From contig NC_089390.1 of assembly GCF_003171515.1 (NCBI RefSeq), positions 9,738,274 to 9,802,273 on the forward strand: DNA of 64,000 nt. The letters are read 5' to 3'. How positions within the stretch are numbered: position 1 is the first letter of the stretch; the number at the start of each line of letters is the position of its first letter. The notes under the pieces were generated by a model. It had not been told where the DNA came from, did not search any database, and was given only the letters and a program-made list of their open reading frames with translations. Of this stretch, positions 42,958 through 53,500 are shown piece after piece. The DNA comes from Pyrenophora tritici-repentis (taxonomy: Eukaryota > Ascomycota > Dothideomycetes > Pleosporales > Pleosporaceae). Position numbers and translations under genes: made by a program.

Positions 42958-43878
42958 ATGGCTGTTCGTGTAAGCCTCCTCTCGGCAGAGGCGACGTTCA
43001 ATTTTACGGGCAATGGGGTTGCGGGCAGGCGGGTCGAGGCTGCTGAGGTGGCTGGTGGGTTCGACGGCGGCGGTGATGGCATGGCAAGAGAGCTGTCTAC
43101 GGCGGATACCAACAATACTCTGATTGAGGAAACCAACGACCACACATCCCTCCGTACCATCAATTGGATCGCAGGCGTGGGAGACATCTGCAGCGGAACA
43201 TCACAAGGACTAGGCAGCCATGAAGTCCAAAAACACGCCCTCTCGCACGGCATCTCATCCAAACAACCCCCACCAACCCACCGCACAGCCCTCCACAACC
43301 ACTGCACCTTCTGGTCCCGCACCCACCCCTCGATAATCTACCCCTGGGACATCTACACCGGCTTCCACGCCCTAGGCTTCCACCCCCTCCTCTGCATCTG
43401 GGCCGCCATAACAATGTCGCTCTGCTCCTCCTACGCCACACAACCAACATACATGCCCCACCCCTTCTTCGCCATCAACCTCGACAACATCGCCGCTAGC
43501 AGACACGGCAGCACGACGGGCGTGTACGACCTTGACGCCGAGCTGGATCTGCGTCGCCTAGATAAAGTGTTTAACAAGTATGCCGGTGGGAGGCCGTATT
43601 TGACGGGGAGCGAGTTGTATGCGGTTTGGAAGGGGCAGTGTTGTGCGAATGATTGGTTTGGGTGGTTTGCTGGGGGGTTGGAGTGTAAGTTTTTTTTGGG
43701 TGGGGTGGCGTGCGGATGGGGGTTTGGCTGACTTGTGAATGTAGGGATTGCGTTGTATATTTTGCTTTGGCCCGAGGATGGTAAGATGTACAAGGAGGAG
43801 ATTAGGGGAGTTTATGATGGGTCTATTTTTTGGAAGATTGCGGAAGCGAGGGCGAGGGCGCAGGGGAGGAAGATGTAG
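42958..43878 (+). CDS. Caleosin-like peroxygenase
   Basis: Exons 42958-43684 and 43745-43878, with a 60-bp intron (GTAAGT donor, GCTGAC branch, TGTAG acceptor), give 286 residues. The caleosin core begins near residue 113 with LHNHCTFW (first haem-binding His position). It continues IIYPWDIYTGFHALGF and a hydrophobic hairpin, PLLCIWAAITMSLCSS. Then come SRHGSTTGVYD (second His) and the distal KYAGGRPYLTGSELYAVWKG, followed after the intron by WIALYILLWPEDGKMYKEEI and GVYDGSIFW. Caleosins sit on lipid droplets or membranes and oxidise fatty-acid hydroperoxides or unsaturated fatty acids. The EF-hand loop that normally reads D-x-D-G-D-G is S-R-T-H-P-S here, so calcium binding is probably lost. 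The N-terminal about 100 residues are lineage-specific, and the start codon is the first of that frame. Confidence 0.8.
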
Positions 43879-44500
43879 GTGGGGTACGATATGGGATGGA
43901 GGTAGTTGGTGGGAGTGGTGCTAATATTGGTAATATCAAAGTAGGCATGACAGAGTTTCTGATAATCATGGTAACCAAATTCACGTATCCCGAACTAAAA
44001 CCTCGACACTTCCAGTTTTAATTTTTTGACTTTATCAACAGGACCGTCATTGCCTCTAATCAACTTAAACAACAGAGAGACTTTCAATCTTGATATCCTC
44101 TTCAGAATCAAGAAAGTTTTGCTAGGTAGTCAGAAAAACTAGTTTTTGTAAGGGCAGTCTGTTGGGAATCGAACCTGCGGTAGATAAGGCAGCTGGTTGC
44201 TGCATGCACGAGCTTGGATTACACGGCTGACTAAGCCGTGTGGTCCGAGCTCTAGCTGCTGCCTTACTGCCGACCTCCCTCCACCTCCATAGAACAACAA
44301 GAACAATCACAATCATTTCAACTCGTTGCAACGAAGGTGATTCCGATACCTTAGCCGTATCAACACAGTCTTTCCTCGTCGCGTACACATGTACAGCTTT
44401 GTTTCAAATAGGATGTCACGTACGGTCGTATTAAACTAATATGAATAGAAGCGTACCAGTCCTTTGAAGTAGTTATGCTATCGATAAGAAACCTTCCTGC
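43879..44500. other. Intergenic with a tRNA-like sequence, no supported gene
   Basis: A minus-strand sequence near 44150-44245 has A-box- and B-box-like elements (GGTTCGATTCC) but does not fold as a complete tRNA. No coding gene is seen. Confidence 0.45.
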
Positions 44501-44584
44501 CTCTCTCACCTCATGGCTACTTCTTCTGCTCTCTCACCTCATGGCTACTTCTTCTGCTCTCTCACCCCATGGCTACCTCTTCTC
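44501..44584 (+). repeat. Three tandem 28-bp units carrying start codons
   Basis: The unit CTCTCTCACCTCATGGCTAC plus 8 further bases occurs three times, the last with three substitutions. Each unit contains an ATG. Because 28 is not a multiple of three, the three ATGs lie in three different frames. The third begins the PD-(D/E)XK gene. Confidence 0.85.
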
Positions 44585-45814
44585 CCACTCTTCTGTACTG
44601 TTCCGACAATGACACGGCACGAATATCCCTCTGGCTTGAAGCTTTACCTCTTACAGCTCAAGCAGAAGACGCACTGAGCTCACCAAAGCGCCAGCGCTCT
44701 AGTTCGATTGAGACAGCCGCAGCCATGTCTACACATCGTGATGCAAGCCCAAGCAAGCGACAGCGTCGAACAAGTGACGAGCCTTCAGAGCAGAGCGCAT
44801 CTGATCCTGCAGGACTGCATACCCGCCCACTCGTCCTAGGCGGCTCAAATACATTCAATCCGCCCAGCAGTCACGACTCGGCGACGACTGCACGAAGCAA
44901 TAGCCCATCGCGTAAAAGTGCCTCCATGTCCGCCCGCAGCGGCAGTCCCGCGCTTGCGTTGACCACGAAACTCACCGTTGCATCGCCTCGAATCTACACC
45001 GAAATCTTTGGCACAGGGCCGCAACGTCCACGCGCCACTGCTATAGTGACACGTCTCTTGAGCGGAGTGTATCAAGGATGGATACCCGGCTGACTTGAGG
45101 TTCGCAATACCACATTCTCGTCCTTTATTACTCACTGCACTTGGCTAACCTATCTTAGAACCTCATCAAGAACGATGCGGACATCGGTTTGCAGATGTAC
45201 CTGCCTGGCGCATTTAGCACCACAGCGACAAGCGACCTCTTGGACCCGAACCTTACTCTAGCCGCGCGTGCTGAGCTAGAATACATCCTAAGGAAAGTGA
45301 AAGGGATTCATCAAAGAGCGGTACACTGCTGCATGCGAGGCCGTGACGAAAACGCTTGGTGCGACGAGGTGGTCAGGCCAACAATCATACTTGTCAACGA
45401 GCGAGCCGGCTCGCTCAGCTCGCTCGGCTTGGACGTTTTGACCAAGCCGAATGAGCTGAGCGCGCAGTGCGCGCTTGCAAGCCGAGCGAGCTTAGGGATA
45501 GGCGCTCGCTCAGTCAGCTTGCTTAGCTTGGTTGGATGGGGCGGTTGGAAACTTGGGGCTGAAGGACTTGGTGGAGGGGCAATCTCACGATGATTTTTAG
45601 GTGTAGTGCGTAAGTTCGAAACCTAGTTATAACCTAAAATACACTCTTTTTTGCTATATTTCTAGCAAATAAGCTACTAAATTTCCGGCTAACGGCCTGG
45701 CAACAATATTCTCCTTCTGCGACACTTCACTTACTACTTATCACCCACCACACTCACCTATACTCCATCAACGCGTCTCTATTTGCAGCTATTATCTACC
45801 TCGCCGTTGCTATA

Positions 45815-48346
45815 ATGCCAGCAAAAAGAACACGCGTTAATGCTCTAGAAATCGCGACAACTTCGAAGCGCCCTAGAGTCGCAGCGCGTCATCGCGGGAC
45901 TGCCAGCCAACCTGTGCTAGTCGATACTCGGCCATTCTCACCATCTCCACCTCCTCCACCGCTGTCGCCGCGTCAAGCTCTCGTCGCCGCGCCACAAGCA
46001 CCAAATTTTGAAGCGACCCTCCGAGAGTCGCGCGCCGAAGAGACAATCATCCCACCACCTGAGGGCAGCGAGCATGCCACTGTTGCAGCTTCAGGAGCAG
46101 CTAGCGAGGCTGTCGACGAGGGTTTCGTATGGGTAGAGGACAAATACGACGGCTTTAATTGGAGTCGCTACCCAAAGCACTGCAAGCCGCCCACATCACT
46201 TTCGAACCGAGCAAGCTGGGTATACAGCCATGGCTATCGCATCGCCTTGCGCAGCAACGTCGCAAAAGTCACGTGGATCTGCCACTATTGCTATAAGCAC
46301 AAGTTCACTACTGTTGGCCGTGGCATACATGACGTCTCGCAGTCTCCATCAGCGCCAGCACGTCATCTCGGAGAAGACAAGAAAGGTCATGGCTTGAAGC
46401 CTCCAAGTAAGCGCACTACCGTCGCTCCTCGGAAAGAAACTCTCCTCGAACGCGCCCTTCAGAAGGGCTGCTCTCAGGCTGTTGCCAACGAGCTTACCAA
46501 CTTCAATATACAAGAGTTTAGGCTTGCGGCCGTCACCTGGCTCGTCGAAAACAACCTCCCACTCTCACAATTCGAATCATCGTCTTTTCGCAATATGATA
46601 CAATTAGCTAGCGTAGAGGCAGAACGAGCCCTGTGGGCATCTCATAACAGCGTCTCACGATACGTTATACGCCTGTACAACTACCTGTTACCAAAGGTTG
46701 TCGCAAGCCTTTCAGAATCAATGAGCAAAGTCCATATAAGCTTTGACGGATGGACGACAAAAGGTGGCAAGCGCGGTTACTTAGGTATCGTCGCCCACTA
46801 CGTTGATAGCTCTGGCGAGCTCAGGGACTTGCCTATTGCGCTCCCACAACTGACAGGTGCCCACACCGGCGAGGCCATGGCTGAGGTCGTGATGGCAATA
46901 TTCAAGCAGTTCGAAATCACTGTGGGCAAGCTCGGTTACTTCGTCCTCGACAACGCACATAACAACAACACCACGATCAACACTCTCGCCTTGCAGATGG
47001 GCTTCAGCGCTACCGAGCGTCGCCTTCGCTGCGGTCCTCATACGCTTAATCTCATTGGCCAGATGCTACTCTGGGGTGAGGAGAAAGAGTCCTACGACAA
47101 CGAGGAGACTGAGCGCGTGAACGAAGCTGAGAACATGGCTACTTGGCGAGGCGATGGACCATTGGGAGTGCTTCTCGCGGTTATCAACTACATCAAAACA
47201 CCACAACAGTACGCTCTTTTTGAGAAGTATCAGAAGCTCGCTATTAGGGACCAGCCTGTCAACGCGCCAACAGAACAGCACAAAATCAAGGAGCCCGTCA
47301 AGCCAGTTGTTACTCGCTGGAACTCTTACGTTTCGTGTTTTGAGCGCGCTGTTGAGTTGCAATTAGCGGTTAATGGGTACGCCAACTACCATATTCAGAA
47401 GATTGAAACTGAAGACGCGTACGCCCGAAGTCGTAACAACAAGCTGCCTGCAGCGCCGGATTGGATGAGGTCCGATGGGATCAATGCCCATGACTGGCAG
47501 GTGATTGCTGAGTATATTGATGTGCTCAGGCCACTGAAACAAGCTACAAAACGGCTTGAAGGCCGCGGCAAAAGCGGTGCTTTTGGAGCAATCGCTGAGG
47601 TTATTCCAGTATTTGAATACTTACTTGGAGTCTATGAGGACCGCTTGCAAAGCTATGAAGACGTCATTCACGATGAGCATACAGAGTCACCCGAAGACCA
47701 CCTTGCTATCAACCTCCGCGCTGCCCTAGTTAAAGCCCGCGAGTACTACAACAAGCTCGACCTCTCGCCAGCTTACTATGCTGCTACAATCCTTCATCCT
47801 CGCTACAAAAGCTACCTTGACGCAGCGTGGGCGGATAAGCCTGATTGGCTAGAGAGCAGCAACCGCAAGTTTCAACATTTGTGGGCGGAGTACAAAAGCT
47901 TACCGAAGCCGCGCTTACGCCCCAAAGTCAGGCACAATGATATAGACGACGCTATCAACAGCTTTATTGAGCCTGCAGGGCTTACGGAGAACGAGGAGGA
48001 TGAATATGAGGCTTGGAAACGCAGCGAACCGATCGCTAGCGAGGGCGTCGACCCTATAAAATACTGGGTAGGACTCCGCGATCGCTACCCCAGCCTTAGC
48101 AAATTTGCTATCGACATGCTATCAATCCCAGGCTCAAGCTGTGAGTGTGAGCGCTTATTCAGCGAGCTGGGTGACCTCCTCGAGCCCCGTCGGCGCAGCA
48201 TTTCTCCGCAACTTCTAGCAGCAATACAGTGCGATCGACGATGGATAAGAGCTGGATTTGGCAGTGGTGAGGTGCCTGTAAAGGAGGCTATCAGCGATGA
48301 GGAGATGGACGCGAAATACGGTGTACATAAGTGGGATATTAGCTGA
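45815..48346 (+). CDS. hAT transposase
   Basis: This intron-less 843-residue protein starts MPAKRTRVNALEIATTSKRP with nuclear-localisation-like basic clusters. A BED-type zinc finger is visible near residues 105-190 (WSRYPKHCKPP, then WICHYCYKHK and downstream His residues). The RNase H-like core shows VHISFDGWTTKGGKRGYLGI (first Asp about 312) and YFVLDNAHNNNTTINTLALQ (second Asp about 378), followed by RLRCGPHTLNLIGQ. A helical insertion follows (about 430-640). The C-terminal hAT dimerisation motif reads PSLSKFAIDMLSIPGSSCEC and ERLFSELGDLLEPRRRSISP around 762-805, with the conserved C-E-R-x-F-S. All expected hAT blocks are present and the frame is intact, so the element may be autonomous. 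Confidence 0.92.
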   Translation: MPAKRTRVNALEIATTSKRPRVAARHRGTASQPVLVDTRPFSPSPPPPPLSPRQALVAAPQAPNFEATLRESRAEETIIPPPEGSEHATVAASGAASEAVDEGFVWVEDKYDGFNWSRYPKHCKPPTSLSNRASWVYSHGYRIALRSNVAKVTWICHYCYKHKFTTVGRGIHDVSQSPSAPARHLGEDKKGHGLKPPSKRTTVAPRKETLLERALQKGCSQAVANELTNFNIQEFRLAAVTWLVENNLPLSQFESSSFRNMIQLASVEAERALWASHNSVSRYVIRLYNYLLPKVVASLSESMSKVHISFDGWTTKGGKRGYLGIVAHYVDSSGELRDLPIALPQLTGAHTGEAMAEVVMAIFKQFEITVGKLGYFVLDNAHNNNTTINTLALQMGFSATERRLRCGPHTLNLIGQMLLWGEEKESYDNEETERVNEAENMATWRGDGPLGVLLAVINYIKTPQQYALFEKYQKLAIRDQPVNAPTEQHKIKEPVKPVVTRWNSYVSCFERAVELQLAVNGYANYHIQKIETEDAYARSRNNKLPAAPDWMRSDGINAHDWQVIAEYIDVLRPLKQATKRLEGRGKSGAFGAIAEVIPVFEYLLGVYEDRLQSYEDVIHDEHTESPEDHLAINLRAALVKAREYYNKLDLSPAYYAATILHPRYKSYLDAAWADKPDWLESSNRKFQHLWAEYKSLPKPRLRPKVRHNDIDDAINSFIEPAGLTENEEDEYEAWKRSEPIASEGVDPIKYWVGLRDRYPSLSKFAIDMLSIPGSSCECERLFSELGDLLEPRRRSISPQLLAAIQCDRRWIRAGFGSGEVPVKEAISDEEMDAKYGVHKWDIS

Positions 48347-48489
48347 GAAACTCAACACCAAGGTTTCTATATAACTTTCCTAATCGGGACTGAGCCCATC
48401 AAGCCGAGCGAGCTGACAGCCCTGTTTCAGCCAATCCGAGCGAGCCGAGCGAGCTGCTGGCCTCCGCTCAATTGGCTGAGCAATAGACT

Positions 48490-48639
48490 CCGCAACAATC
48501 AATTCAATCCGGTCACTCTCCTAGACCCACTTACCTATCTAGGTAGGGCTTAAACTCCTATAGGTAACTACTAGGCTTAAAGCGGTAATCAATCAATCCA
48601 ATCTGAACCTTCTAGGACCCACTTAATTGATTGTTGCGG
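48490..48639. repeat. 150-bp MITE-like inverted-repeat element within the hAT right end
   Basis: The ends are a perfect 15-bp inverted repeat, CCGCAACAATCAATT and its complement, with ACT directly flanking both sides (48487-48489 and 48640-48642). The interior holds two diverged direct copies of a segment ending ACCCACTTA (about 48496-48532 and 48589-48625). There is no coding capacity. It could be a nested MITE or a native subterminal structure of the hAT element. Confidence 0.55.
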
Positions 48640-49342
48640 ACTGTGCTGAGCAAGCCAATTGGCTGAGCTCGCTCAGCTTGCTCATTGACATCTGTGCCAA
48701 CAATTCGGTTGGCGCTCCGTTTGTACGCCAAAGGCAAACTTTGCCTGCAGAGTGTACAGACTCAGAGCGTTGATACCCAGTTCCTGTCTCATACCATTGA
48801 TTCCTCCAAAGAAAAAGCGCATTCTGGACAGGAAAATCGACTACGGCCTCTCTTATTCTGACCACGTATCACCTTATAGCGACATATACGCTCGCCTCCT
48901 AGAGCACGGAAATGAAGTCGTGAGTCATTCGACTGATGCATATACAAGAACAACAGCCCTATTCTCGGGCATCCAAGTCAAAGCGCATGATGGCAATATC
49001 TTCGAAGCGAAATACCAGCTCAGCATCTGGATGGCGGCCAGTTTACGACAGAAAGCGCTACTTGCCCGGCGTGTGGGTTTACCGGATACTACTTGTCTCG
49101 TGGAGCCATACTTTACATTCCATGGTCATGTTTTGGGATTTCACATTGCATTCATGGACACAGAGCAGGACGCTGTCCATGTCCAAGAATTTGGTAGTGC
49201 CTCAAGTAGTAGCATCTCAGGCGTCTTTCAGCAGCTCAAGGTGTGGCAGAATGTGATTGAGTACGGTGTAGATGAGAGCGCAAATGGATTCTGGGGTGGT
49301 TTCTTGGGACCTATACTAGCACGACTCGCGGATATAGAGTAG

Positions 49343-50557
49343 TCAAATCAGCCTCTTTTTACATGACTTGGCAACTACTATGGATGTTATTAGCCCGTAC
49401 CGCTAACAAATCGCACGCCCTGGCAAATACAGCGTTATTGGCCCCGCCATACGTATCGTGGGGTAGCGGCATGTCCGCCCGCCATTGAGCTACCATGCTG
49501 TATGATCGAATGAGCACAGGCCACGACGGTTATCTACAGAGCTTGCCATATCGGGTATGATACCTCTTTACACCTTCTCAGAATACACACGACAAATCCG
49601 TACATCTCGTACTGTGAAGATTAGCAGATCCCCCCAACAAGACACGGTGGCACCGCTATATGACCAAACACGACTAACAAAAGATGTATTATCAATCTAC
49701 CATGTCTCGCAAGAACATGGGGGTAACATCCAGAGAAGTGTGGATGCAGCCGTTCTAGCCGAGGTATTAAGGCATTCGGTGGATGGGTATAGGGTAAGTG
49801 TGGAAGAGCTGTTGCCCATATTGCCGGACCGTAAGGAAGACGATGAAGCTGGTAACCAAGTCCGCCTTGACGTGTTATCCGATGCCACCACAAGAAGCTC
49901 TCGGGGTGTGTTGGCTATCCGTCCGAGCGAAGGTATTGAGCCTTGCAGCAAGCCGCCTCATGGTGTTTCTTCCGTCTAGTCCCACCTCCCCCCATCTCCA
50001 GGTTTATCCTTCTGCTACCCATCGCGTTTCGCATGTTTATTGGATATTTTCGTTTATAATCCCAACAGCTTCAGCGACTGCGGGCTGCTTACTCATGATA
50101 TTTACGGTCATGGTGCAACCCCGACCCCATAGAAGGTGCGACGTTAGAAGTGTTTCGAGTATTATTCTTAGGATAGAGCGATCCGAGAACCCTGCAGTTG
50201 TGATTCCGGTGACAGCGGTCTGCAGAGGTAGCGATGCCCCACAGGTTTTTCGGTCTCCGCGGTCTTACCAAGCCCCGGACCCACATATCGTGTGCCTCCA
50301 AGCATCCCAAGTCCTGTTCAGTGAACGCACACGGCAAACCGCGTTCTCGTAGCAAGATCCGAGCTCCAATCATACGGGATTCTAATTTCTATATATTTTA
50401 GAATGGGTCTCACAATCCCTCCCCAGAGTTGTTTCAGGCCGGATCTCGACATACACAGACTCCCACTTGTATCGCATCATCACCCTGGTGTGAGACTCTG
50501 GGTACTTCGTACAAGCTTGCTCACGAGAGACGACTGGTTCGACGATCATCCTTCGAC
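49343..50557. other. Intergenic, one doubtful frame; promoter of ABC transporter gene
   Basis: A 140-codon plus-strand frame at 49557-49979 (for example HVSQEHGGNIQRSVDAAVLA, then SVEELLPILPDRKEDDEAG) has a coherent charged pattern but no family and no good start context. It may be a degraded gene. The remaining sequence, including 50380-50557, serves as upstream region of the transporter. Confidence 0.4.
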
Positions 50558-53500
50558 ATGGGCGCTTCAGGAAGCGGAGAGAAACGGGATGCCGTGGTAC
50601 AGCTGGACGAGGGCTCGGTATCAGCATTGGACGATCAGCCTACCATGAGCGCATGGAAAGCCTACTGGGTATGTGAGACTGTTATGCTGGACTTTTCAAT
50701 GCGACCACTTAGATGCTAACCTATTATCAGAGAGTGTTTACTTATGCTGGCAGACTTGAAGTCGCCATGATCAGCATCGCTGGGGTTGCCGCCATGGCGT
50801 CAGGAGTCGGCATCGCCTCTCAGAACATCATCTTTGGTCAATTCGTCACAGTATTCACGGATTTTGGGTCCGACAAGGCCGCTGCAGCCGACTTTAGGAA
50901 TAAGGGCTCGACCCTGGCACTTTACTTCTTCCTCCTTGGCGTTGGAAGGTTAGTGATGGCGTACATCTACAACTCCCTCCTTACATTCAGCGCCTACCGG
51001 ATAGTCCGAAACATTCGCCATGACTACCTCAAGTCGGCCCTGCGGCAAGAGGTAGCTTACTACGACCTTGGCACTAGCGGATCCATCGCGACTCAAGCCT
51101 ACTCCAGTGGCCGTCTTGTGCAGGGTGGCATCTCCGAAAAGCTGGGCCTTACGGTACAGGGCCTAGCAGCTTTCATCAGCTCCTTCATCATAGCATTTTA
51201 CACCAACTGGAAGCTTACTCTCATCATTTGCGGTATTGCGCCGTTGACTGTTGGTGTTATGATTGGCTGTGCGTTTATCGAAGCTGGATATGAGGCCAAG
51301 ATTCTTGAATACTATGCTTTGGCCAACTCTTTTGCTGAGGGTGTTCTTTCCAGCGTCCGCACAGTCCATGCGTTTGAGATGAGGACGCGTCTGGTGGACA
51401 AGTTCGACGCCTTCCTCGTCAAGGCACATTGGTGGGGTGACAAGATCTCTCTACTATTTGGCATCCTGTTCTCGGCCGAGTACACGATCATTTATCTTGG
51501 TAATGCGCTGGCTTTCTGGAGGGGTATCCACATGTTGGCTAATGGTGAGATTGCCTCCACTGGAGACGTCTTCACCGTCCTTCTGTCGGTTGTTATCGCC
51601 GCACTCAGCATCACTCAACTCGCGCCCCACTCTATCGAGTTCACTCGCGCTGCCTCTGCTGCTGCCCAGCTCTTTATCCTGATTGACCGGAAGACGACTA
51701 TCGATCCTTTCGATCTGTCTGGTGAACAGCCAGAATCTCTCATCGGAGATGTCGACCTGGACGGAGTCACGTTCTCGTATCCCACTCGTCCCAATGTTAC
51801 CGTTTTGGACAACTTCTCGATTCACGCACCTGCGGGCAAGGTCACTGCCCTAGTGGGTCATAGTGGCTCTGGCAAAAGCACCATAGTCGGTCTCTTGGAG
51901 CGATGGTACAACCCCACGTCAGGATCTATCAGACTTGATGGGCGACCCATTGAATCTTTGAACATTGCCTGGCTTCGGAGGAACATACGCCTAGTACAAC
52001 AGGTTAGTCTTGTACTTTCCCCTGGTATCCCAACTAACCTCGCCATTCTAGGAACCAGTTCTTTTCCGTGGAACAGTTTTTGATAACATCGCACATGGCC
52101 TCAACGGTACTTCTCTGCAAGCGGCCACCAAGGAAGAGCAGATGACTCACGTGGTGGAGGCAGCAAAAATTGCGTATGCCCACGACTTCATCTCGCAGCT
52201 CCCTGATGGCTACGACACAGACATTGGCCAACGTGGCGGCCTCCTTTCCGGTGGACAGAAACAGCGAATTGCTATTGCGCGGAGTCTGGTTTCTGATCCC
52301 AAGGTCCTCCTACTAGACGAAGCGACTAGTGCTCTCGATCCCTACGCAGAGGGCATCGTCCAGCAGGCTCTTGACCGGGCTGCTGCCGGCCGGACCACTA
52401 TAGTAATCGCGCATAAGCTCGCTACTATCCGTAGAGCAGACAACATCGTCGTCATGTCAAAGGGCAAGATTCTGGAGCAAGGAACTCATGACAGCCTCAT
52501 CGCCGCAAATGGCGCTTATTCGCGTCTCGTAGCCATCCAACAACTCACCGTTGCGGACGAGCCAACGCCTGAAGGCAGCATTGCAGGAAAGTCGAGCCTG
52601 GACGAAAAGGAGGGCGACGGTCTCCAGCCTAGCAAATCCCTCGCTCGGTACGCGACTGCGGACCAAGCAGACGCTGACACGCAGCCCGAACAAGGCAAAT
52701 ACAGTGATGACAACTACAAACAGCTTGGGTTGTTTACTGTTGTCTGGCGGCTAGTCATAGAGAATCCGGACTTGAAGTGGGCATATCTGGCACTGGTCTC
52801 TGGCTGTGTGGTCTCTGCTGGCTTGTTTCCTGGTCAAGCGGTTCTCATGGCGCACATGATTGATGTCTTTACATTGCCCAAGGATGAGATGCTGGACAAG
52901 GGCGACTTCTTTGCCGCCATGTTCGTCGCACTCGCTGGTGCCTGTCTTTTTGCTTACTACGTCATGGGCTGGGGGACCAATACGCTCGCGCAAACTCTGG
53001 CTCATAATCTGCGAAAGCAGATCTTCAACGACATCCTCCGCCAGGATCTCGAGTATTTCGATCGACCGGAAAACAACATTGGAGCTTTGGCGAGTCGTAT
53101 CGACGCTTACCCCCAGGCGGTGTTTGAGCTGATGGGCTTCAACATCGGGTTCATCCTCATCGCTGGCTTGAGCGTCGCAACTTGCTCTGTCCTGGGTATG
53201 GTTTACGCCTGGAAGCTGGGTTTAGTTATCGTTCTCGCCGGTCTTCCTGCTCTTGTCGGATGCGGTTGGCTCAAAATGATCTTGGACGGCAGGCTCGACC
53301 GCATCATCGCCAAGAGACTTGCAACCAGCTCTGCCATTGCATCCGAGTCCACGACGGCCATTCGTACCGTGTCTTCGTTGGGCATCGAAAGTTCTATCCT
53401 ATCGCGATACACGTACGAGCTGGACTATGCAATCAACCACTCGCTAAAGCCACTTCTCAACGTCATGGTGTGGTTTGCTTTGACGCAAGCGTCCGAGTAC

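Larger units (their letters stand above)
45386..48696 (+). mobile_element. Complete hAT-superfamily transposon, 3311 bp
   Basis: The ends read CATACTTGTCAACGAGCGAGC on the left and, in reverse complement, CACAGATGTCAATGAGCAAGC on the right, sharing CAxAxxTGTCAAxGAGCxAGC. The element is flanked by the 8-bp duplication CCAACAAT (45378-45385 and 48697-48704), diagnostic for hAT. Subterminal regions on both sides are full of GAGCGAGC/GCTCGCTC motifs, probable transposase binding sites. The 843-codon transposase is open. A 150-bp inverted-repeat insert sits near the right end. Joining the flanks at one CCAACAAT copy restores the host reading frame locally. Confidence 0.92.
44569..49342 (+). pseudogene. 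PD-(D/E)XK nuclease-like protein gene, split by a hAT transposon and frameshifted
   Basis: The 5' part (44569-45093) is Ser/Arg-rich with SPKRQRSSS and SPSKRQRRTSDEPS. After a possible intron or lesion near 45093-45160 the frame resumes with NLIKNDADIGLQMYLPGAF and runs to DEVVRPTI. There the hAT element begins. Beyond the element, IRLALRLYAKGKLCLQSVQT continues the same frame. Around 48797-48810 the frame must shift by one base to give RKIDYGLSYSDHV, FSGIQVKAHDG and QLSIWMAASLRQKALLARR, ending at 49342. The last segment resembles the repeated fungal PD-(D/E)XK nuclease-like family. The catalytic E-x-K position reads Q-V-K here, probably inactive. Besides the insertion it has at least one frameshift, so it was probably non-functional in any case. 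Confidence 0.75.

Noticed and set aside
44150..44245. Minus-strand tRNA-like sequence with GGTTCGATTCC
   Set aside because: The B box is good and CGGCTTAGTCAG resembles an A box, but acceptor and T stems do not pair and no valid anticodon loop with U33 can be drawn.
45405..45540. Dense GAGCGAGC/GCTCGCTC palindromes, at first taken for a regulatory array or separate repeat
   Set aside because: They fall inside the hAT boundaries and recur at its other end, so they are subterminal repeats of that element.
49557..49979. 140-codon frame between the PD-(D/E)XK pseudogene and the ABC gene
   Set aside because: Coherent charge pattern but no family, no clear start and neighbouring sequence is pseudogenic. 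Kept only as a note in the intergenic entry.
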